Below, one piece after another: positions 59,049 to 64,000 of a DNA stretch of 64,000 nucleotides. The translations under genes and the position numbers were made by a program. Source of the DNA: Longitalea arenae (GTDB lineage: Bacteria; Bacteroidota; Bacteroidia; Chitinophagales; Chitinophagaceae); the NCBI RefSeq assembly GCF_016924755.1, contig NZ_JAFFJX010000002.1:62001-126000 (forward strand), in the 5' to 3' direction. Numbering within the stretch: the first letter of the stretch is position 1; the number at the start of each line of letters is the position of its first letter. Under the pieces are notes generated by a model. That model did no database searches. It saw nothing but the letters and a program-made list of their open reading frames with translations, and had not been told where the DNA came from.

Positions 59049-59365
59049 CACTTGCTATTGTATATATTTCAACCTAAGGCCCCTGGTGGGGAAGTATGAA
59101 AATGCTGAGTTCCGGCCGGGCCGGCGATAAAAAACGTCAGCGAAAGATAAGTAAGAACATTACACCTGTTTTGAGATTGTACGGAATCGTTTCCGGGTTG
59201 CATGCGTTTCGTTAAAAACTTAAAATTCCGGCCCGGAACTATAAATAGTCCTGGCCAGAATTCTATGATTAACCGTGCCACGGCATTGGCAACAGAAATG
59301 AATGCCCCACTTGAAGAAGCAGGCTGTGACACCGTCAAACTGCACGATATATTTACACCCAGGAC
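59049..59365. other. Intergenic region, 317 bp, before the GH operon
   Basis: No supported ORF. A LacI-type dyad is at 59182-59195. On the minus strand TATCTTTC (59149-59142) is 7 of 8 to a minus-7 box, but no TTG box is at the right place. GTTCCGG and CCGGAAC segments about 120 nt apart (near 59110 and 59235) could pair as a long-range stem. Confidence 0.5.
59182..59195. promoter_or_regulatory. LacI-type operator candidate upstream of GH2
   Basis: CGGAATCGTTTCCG is a 14-bp dyad around a central CG with one mismatched pair. The GGAAnCG form is typical of LacI-family operators. A second GTTTCG fragment is 20 nt away. The candidate regulator is the LacI gene at 39318, though its own putative operator looks different. 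Confidence 0.4.
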
Positions 59366-60043
59366 CTAGGGTTTTACGCCATACTCCACGACCCGGTCTA
59401 CCACATGAATAGGACCATTGTCACTCAGGATCCCGGAGGTACGGCCGACAGTTACCCGAACGCTGTTCAGAAAATCATTCACCCTCACTCTGGAATCGCG
59501 GTCGTTCGAAAGCTTCAGATACATAAGGCTTTTCGGATTAGCCGCATCGGTTCCTTCCGGTAAAAGGGTTTTTAGTTCCACATTCTCGGGTCCCAGGTTA
59601 TGATAGCTATACTCTCCCTCTGCGATCAAATACAATAACCAGTTCTTAACCTGTTGCGGTGTATACTGCGTCCAGCTTTTTGCTATAGCATTGTTCACTT
59701 TATAACGCCCCCACCAGGTATCCGAAGCCGTTGGCTGGGCGCTTCTGAAAACGGCATCATTGTGAAAGAAAATGAAGGTTCTTCCTGGTTTGGTATATTC
59801 AGCCGTATCGATGCCTGAATAAATGATAGCATCGTACATGCGCTTCAACACCGTATCGGGCTGGCTCAATACACTGCGTTCTTTCAGGAATTGCCAGGCC
59901 GTCTTATGGATATGCGGATCGAGTGTACTGGTTTCATGATCTGTATCTTTTTGCAGCTCGAGGCCAGCCAGCTTGCGGCAACCGGTCATGCATACCAGCA
60001 GCAAACCAAAGAACAGCATGTTATATATCAGTTGTTGCTTCAT
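59366..60043 (-). CDS. FAS1 (fasciclin) domain lipoprotein
   Basis: 225 residues. Signal peptide with lipobox M-T-G-C (Cys near residue 22). The FAS1 fold is seen in R-T-F-I-F-F-H-N-D-A-V-F-R near 88-100 and the end motif G-P-I-H-V-V-D-R-V-V near 210-219. It is encoded 28 nt after SusD and is expected on the outer membrane surface as an accessory glycan-binding or scaffold protein of the SusCD complex. FAS1 proteins in this slot are frequent in Bacteroidota PULs. A direct function is not known. Confidence 0.82.
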   Translation of the reverse strand: MKQQLIYNMLFFGLLLVCMTGCRKLAGLELQKDTDHETSTLDPHIHKTAWQFLKERSVLSQPDTVLKRMYDAIIYSGIDTAEYTKPGRTFIFFHNDAVFRSAQPTASDTWWGRYKVNNAIAKSWTQYTPQQVKNWLLYLIAEGEYSYHNLGPENVELKTLLPEGTDAANPKSLMYLKLSNDRDSRVRVNDFLNSVRVTVGRTSGILSDNGPIHVVDRVVEYGVKP

Positions 60044-60071
60044 TTTTTTGAGCTTTAGTATTACAAATAGG

Positions 60072-61529
60072 TTATTCAGAGTAAGGATCGTTCTGCCTGA
60101 TCAATGTGTTCCGGGTCAATGCCTGCCGTGAAATAGGCCAGAGAATTTTCCGCGGATCATCGAAGCCGGTCTCGCTGATGCCCAGTAATCGCTGGCGATA
60201 ACGTACCAGGGGGTCCATTACTTCTATCACGCGTCCTGTTCTTACCAGGTCGAACCAGCGCTTGCCCTCGCCAAAAAGCTCTAACTGGCGTTCATTCAGA
60301 ATAGCCGTTTCCACATCCCGGTCTGTAGGATAATCGGCAGCCACCAATGGTGTTATTCCCCTTAATGTGCGAATACGGTTGAGAATGGTAAAAACAGGCG
60401 CTTTATTGGCGCTGGTCTTGTTCAGCGCTTCTGCACGCAACAACAGTACATCGGCCATGCGGTAGAGGGTAAGCTTGGCGTCATTCTGCGCATTCGCAGG
60501 ATATACAAATTTGTTGGAGCTATTCAGCGGATAGAACTTACCGATCTGGATGATCCTGGTGCCGGCGCTCACCAATGCGGTGTCGTAGGTAGCTGCACGG
60601 CGGATATCATTTTTGTTGCTTTCATAACGCAGGAACACGGTACTGTCTATATAATACTGAGATGTATTACCGCCGGATCCTATTTTGGAAATACCATTGC
60701 TGCCATCGCGGGTATAATCCCAATGCATGCTCCAGATGGCTTCCTTGGTACTGGCCGGATCCAGAAAGATCTTCCTCCAGTCGGTAGAATTGGTAGCGGA
60801 AACATCATATCTGAATGAGAGGTTGATCAGATTCTGCGAAGATTCCAGCGCCTTTGCATAATCCTTCTTCCACATATACACATCTGTAAGCAGCGCCAGC
60901 ACAGCACCGGCGTTCATTTCCCAGACATTGGTATTTGTTTTATCTACCAGGCTCCATGCTTTGGTGAGATCAGGTATGATCACATTATTCAGCACCTCAT
61001 CGGCGGGGGTTCTTGGGGCCAAAGGATCTTCATTCAAATTCTCATAAGGCTCCAGCCGCACCGGTACGCCGCCCCAGAGCCGGATGGCATAAAAATACAT
61101 ATAGGCCCTGATCGCATAGGCCTGCGCCAGGTAATTGTTACGTTGAAGCTCAGTGAGATTGCCCGACAAAGGAATATCAGGAATGTATTTAATGGCCAAG
61201 TTGGCACGGCCGATGGTCAGGTATAAATTGTTCCAGTTAGCTGCTCCGGTAAGGGAATTCAAACCATTCAGGGTCACATTGATCTGGTTCTCACCCGTAC
61301 CACCAAACGTAAAATTGTCTGAACGGGCATCGCCCCAATCGGTGTAGTTGCCATTCAACGTTCTTTGTATGCCATCATAGATGGCTGCCACGCCTGTTCT
61401 GGCATCGTCGGGCGATTTCCAGAAACTTTGAGGCGACAGGTCGGAAATCGGTTCCTGATCCAGATACTTTTTACAGCCTGCGCTTGCCAGCAGGCCGGGG
61501 ATCAATATATAATAAAGTAATTTTTTCAT
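60072..61529 (-). CDS. susD: SusD/RagB-family outer membrane nutrient-binding lipoprotein
   Basis: 485 residues. Lipobox L-A-S-A-G-C with the lipid cysteine near residue 19, then K-K-Y-L-D-Q-E-P near 20-27. TPR-like helices hold the N-terminal S-P-D-D-A-R-T-G-V-A-A-I-Y-D-G region, and the C-terminal SusD motif R-Q-L-E-L-F-G-E-G-K-R-W-F-D-L-V-R-T is at about 408-425. It forms the lid of the SusC channel and binds the glycan at the surface. It is 13 nt after SusC. At 485 residues it is within the usual size range. Confidence 0.94.
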   Translation of the reverse strand: MKKLLYYILIPGLLASAGCKKYLDQEPISDLSPQSFWKSPDDARTGVAAIYDGIQRTLNGNYTDWGDARSDNFTFGGTGENQINVTLNGLNSLTGAANWNNLYLTIGRANLAIKYIPDIPLSGNLTELQRNNYLAQAYAIRAYMYFYAIRLWGGVPVRLEPYENLNEDPLAPRTPADEVLNNVIIPDLTKAWSLVDKTNTNVWEMNAGAVLALLTDVYMWKKDYAKALESSQNLINLSFRYDVSATNSTDWRKIFLDPASTKEAIWSMHWDYTRDGSNGISKIGSGGNTSQYYIDSTVFLRYESNKNDIRRAATYDTALVSAGTRIIQIGKFYPLNSSNKFVYPANAQNDAKLTLYRMADVLLLRAEALNKTSANKAPVFTILNRIRTLRGITPLVAADYPTDRDVETAILNERQLELFGEGKRWFDLVRTGRVIEVMDPLVRYRQRLLGISETGFDDPRKILWPISRQALTRNTLIRQNDPYSE

Positions 61530-61541
61530 TTGGTATACATT

Positions 61542-64000
61542 TTAAAAATTCAGGTTAATACCGGCGCCAAATTCTCTTTTCCGCGGATAGCGGCCATTGT
61601 CCTGTCCCATTTGCAACGCGTTATTGAAAGCAATTTCAGGATCATACCAGAAGTAGTTTGTCCAGGTAAGCAAATTATTGCCATATAAATACACGCTGGC
61701 GCCCTTCATTTTTATTTTCGACGTAACGGTTTGAGGCAGTCCATAGGTCAACCGCACGTTGCGTAACCTGATGAATGAAGCGTCTTCGAGGTAGAGACTG
61801 CTTAATTCCCGGGCATTACCCATACCGTTATTTCTGGCAATAGGCCATTTGGTAATATCACCGGGCTGCCACCATGAATCGCGGATATATTCCGGATCAG
61901 GCGTTACATTGCTGGTAGCATTTGTGTTCAACTGCTGGCGGCCACGGTCGTACAACAAGCCGCCCCAGCTTACATAGATGTTAAATGACAGACTGAAATT
62001 TTTATAGCTGAACTGGTTGGCAAGGCCTGCTATCCATTTCGGTTGGGCATTGCCTAATGAAATACGGTCGGCATCGTCTATCACACTGTCTCTGTTGTTA
62101 TTTTCCCATATCATATCGCCACCTTTCAAAATATTACCTTGTGTTCTCAGTTTGTTTACACGGCCATTGTAGGCTTTACCATCAAGCGTATAGCCATTGA
62201 ATACACCGCTTACAAACACGGGGGTCAATTGCTCCCAGTCATCGGTATAGGCATTGGATTCGTCATACTGGTACACGCCCAGCGCTTTCCATCCATAGAA
62301 ATCGCCTAAACGCTGCCCTTCCTCGGTGATCCAGTTGCCGGATGCGATGGGAATACCGCCGTACAAACTTTTTATGGTAGCATTGTTGAACGACATGTTA
62401 TAAATAAGGTTCCAGGAGAATCTATTCGTGCGTACCGGGTAGCTGTTGATCACAAATTCAAAACCCTTGTTTTGGATAGAACCGATATTTACATTCACTT
62501 CATTGAAACCTGTTTCGTAAGGTAGGGGCGCCTGGTACAGCAGCTTATCAGTGATCTTGTTATAATAATCTGCAGTAATGGTCAGTCGGCCACGTAAGAA
62601 CGACAGGTCAACACCCAGGTTGAATTGTTTTGTTTCTTCCCAGCTTAAGGCAGGATTGCCAAAAGTACCTGAAGGCGCTACGCCGGAAACACCGTTATAC
62701 CAGTTCCCGTTTTCGTTATCGTCGCTTTCACCGAAAGTGTAGGTTCTGATGGCATCGTATTCCCCTATGCGGTCATTACCGGTTACCCCATAACTGGCGC
62801 GGATCTTACCATCATCGAGGTATTTATAGGCCCATTGCATAAATGATTCTTCGCTGAAGCGCCATCCCGCTGATACGGAGGGAAAATAACCCCAGCGGTT
62901 CTCTTTACCGAACTTCGAAGAGGCATCTGCCCGGAAATTACTATTGATAAGATATTTGCCCTTATAACTATAACCCAGGCGGCCAAAAGCGGAAGCAGAG
63001 GTATATCTTCTTTCACGGGTGTTGGGAATGTTATATACCTGTGGTGAATTGAGTGTAGTAACTTCTTCCGTTACAAAATTGGTTCCTGAAATTTCTGAAC
63101 CGCGGTTGAAATTACGATCGGCACTTACCCCCAGCACGCCGGTTAAGCTATGATCACCCAGTGTTTTATTGTAGTTTAAATAAGCCTGCAGCATCCAGTA
63201 GGTGGTCAGGTCCTGTTCATCACTGCCTTCATTATCATTACCGGTGTTGCTCAATAATTTTGGCGCGAACTGCTCATGGTGGATGTAATTGGCTTTTACG
63301 TTGGCATCTACGGTCAATTTCAATGAGGGAATGAATTGATAACTGATATAATTGTAAAAGTTACCGTCCATGGTCTGGTATTCATTTTTTCGCAGCAGGG
63401 CCTCTGCTACCGGGTTCCTCCGGCCGCCGATCTGGCCTGCCAGGGTTCCATCGGGCCAATATACCCTGAAATGCGGTGGCCGCTGAATGGCCTGGTTCAG
63501 GGTATTCCCTTCATTGATCCGGTTTTCGGTTTGATAAGAGAACTGTATACGGTTACCATAGGTAAGTTTGTCTGTTGCCCTGTAATCGACATTAAACCGG
63601 CCGCGCATGATCTTCGCCCAGCTATTGATGATAATACCCTCATCCTGCAGGTATCCCAAACTGCCGTAATAGTTCAGGTTGTGCGAACCGCCGCCGAGGC
63701 TCACATCTACCTGCTGGCGGGTAGCCGTTCTGGTGAGCTGATCCTGGTAATCATTATCCGCATTGAACGAAGGGTTTAACGAATCTGCGCTTAAACCGCC
63801 AGAGCCGTTGCGCTTGAGTTCGAGCAGCCGGCGTTCGGCCGCATTGGATTGTGGTATCTTATGCGAGAGCTGGCTCATGCTGGTGAGGTACCGCACATCG
63901 AGCGTTGGCTTTCCTTCCCTGCCCTTTTTGGTAGTGATGATCACTACCCCATTGGCTGAGCGGGAACCATAGATCGCTGCTGAAGCGGCGTCTTTTAATA
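61542..64000 (-). CDS. susC: SusC/RagA-family TonB-dependent outer membrane transporter, C-terminal part (cut by window end)
   Basis: 818 C-terminal residues are visible. The plug domain end shows L-K-D-A-A-S-A-A-I-Y-G-S-R-S-A-N-G-V at the window edge, the classical SusC plug motif, followed by V-I-I-T-T-K-K-G. The barrel contains many aromatic-girdled strands and ends with G-A-G-I-N-L-N-F, where the terminal phenylalanine is the outer membrane barrel signal. An ATG at 63944 lies inside the plug and is not the start. It imports oligosaccharides with SusD, driven by TonB. The signal peptide and carboxypeptidase-like domain are outside the window. Confidence 0.95.
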   Translation of the reverse strand, partial: LKDAASAAIYGSRSANGVVIITTKKGREGKPTLDVRYLTSMSQLSHKIPQSNAAERRLLELKRNGSGGLSADSLNPSFNADNDYQDQLTRTATRQQVDVSLGGGSHNLNYYGSLGYLQDEGIIINSWAKIMRGRFNVDYRATDKLTYGNRIQFSYQTENRINEGNTLNQAIQRPPHFRVYWPDGTLAGQIGGRRNPVAEALLRKNEYQTMDGNFYNYISYQFIPSLKLTVDANVKANYIHHEQFAPKLLSNTGNDNEGSDEQDLTTYWMLQAYLNYNKTLGDHSLTGVLGVSADRNFNRGSEISGTNFVTEEVTTLNSPQVYNIPNTRERRYTSASAFGRLGYSYKGKYLINSNFRADASSKFGKENRWGYFPSVSAGWRFSEESFMQWAYKYLDDGKIRASYGVTGNDRIGEYDAIRTYTFGESDDNENGNWYNGVSGVAPSGTFGNPALSWEETKQFNLGVDLSFLRGRLTITADYYNKITDKLLYQAPLPYETGFNEVNVNIGSIQNKGFEFVINSYPVRTNRFSWNLIYNMSFNNATIKSLYGGIPIASGNWITEEGQRLGDFYGWKALGVYQYDESNAYTDDWEQLTPVFVSGVFNGYTLDGKAYNGRVNKLRTQGNILKGGDMIWENNNRDSVIDDADRISLGNAQPKWIAGLANQFSYKNFSLSFNIYVSWGGLLYDRGRQQLNTNATSNVTPDPEYIRDSWWQPGDITKWPIARNNGMGNARELSSLYLEDASFIRLRNVRLTYGLPQTVTSKIKMKGASVYLYGNNLLTWTNYFWYDPEIAFNNALQMGQDNGRYPRKREFGAGINLNF

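Overview
The window looks like chromosomal DNA of a soil or plant-associated Bacteroidota bacterium, most likely of the Chitinophagaceae type. The evidence is a SusC/SusD pair, a type IX secretion (T9SS) C-terminal sorting domain, a UpxY/NusG-type antiterminator heading a polysaccharide operon, promoter-like sequences of the Bacteroidota form (TTTG, about 19-20 nt, TAnnTTTG), and a general lack of Shine-Dalgarno sequences. No tRNA, rRNA, CRISPR array, insertion sequence or prophage was recognised.

Layout. (1) 1-2446: end of a nitrite-assimilation locus, with a divergent partial nirB, an Fnr-like regulator with an N-terminal cysteine cluster, and a siroheme methyltransferase (cobA). (2) 2447-6083: an orphan siderophore-type GNAT acetyltransferase, a stretch of degenerate small repeats with terminators, and a small stress-type cluster (membrane protein, SDR, two-TM protein, YtxH protein). 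(3) 6186-9986: a giant secreted G8/beta-helix/PA14/PKD protein with a T9SS sorting domain. (4) 10595-37373, nearly all minus strand: an exopolysaccharide or capsule locus of about 27 kb. Read in its own direction it starts with a strong promoter candidate, a leader of about 340 nt carrying three TTCGAA-centred repeats, and a UpxY antiterminator. Then come a UDP-HexNAc dehydrogenase and 4-epimerase, Wza and Wzc, an ABC flippase, five glycosyltransferases, a Wzy-like protein, a deacetylase, and a complete set resembling the Campylobacter diacetylbacillosamine pathway (PglA-, PglC-, PglD-, PglE- and PglF-like) plus an extra aminotransferase and two more deacetylases. (5) 38000-40343: mannonate dehydratase (uxuA) and a divergent LacI regulator with a shared 30-bp palindrome. 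(6) 40435-43264: rhomboid protease, alpha/beta hydrolase and an AraC regulator. (7) 43278-64000: a polysaccharide utilisation locus with SusC (cut by the window edge), SusD, a FAS1 lipoprotein, GH2, GH95, GH31, an alginate-lyase-superfamily lyase, two GH29, GH88, a secreted YhcH-like protein and a convergent beta-helix protein.

How the parts work together. The EPS genes make UDP-GalNAcA-type and bacillosamine-type sugars, load an undecaprenyl phosphate carrier, extend and flip the glycan, and export it through Wza/Wzc. The PUL probably attacks a fucosylated, uronic-acid-containing glycan: a lyase makes 4,5-unsaturated uronate ends, GH88 removes them, and fucosidases, GH31 and GH2 trim neutral side chains. 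UxuA handles the hexuronate pathway inside the cell. The most unusual features are the repeat-bearing leader of the EPS operon, the bacillosamine module inside an export-type EPS locus, the decayed small-gene and terminator array at 3.4-3.95 kb, and an opposite-strand acetyltransferase that splits the EPS locus.
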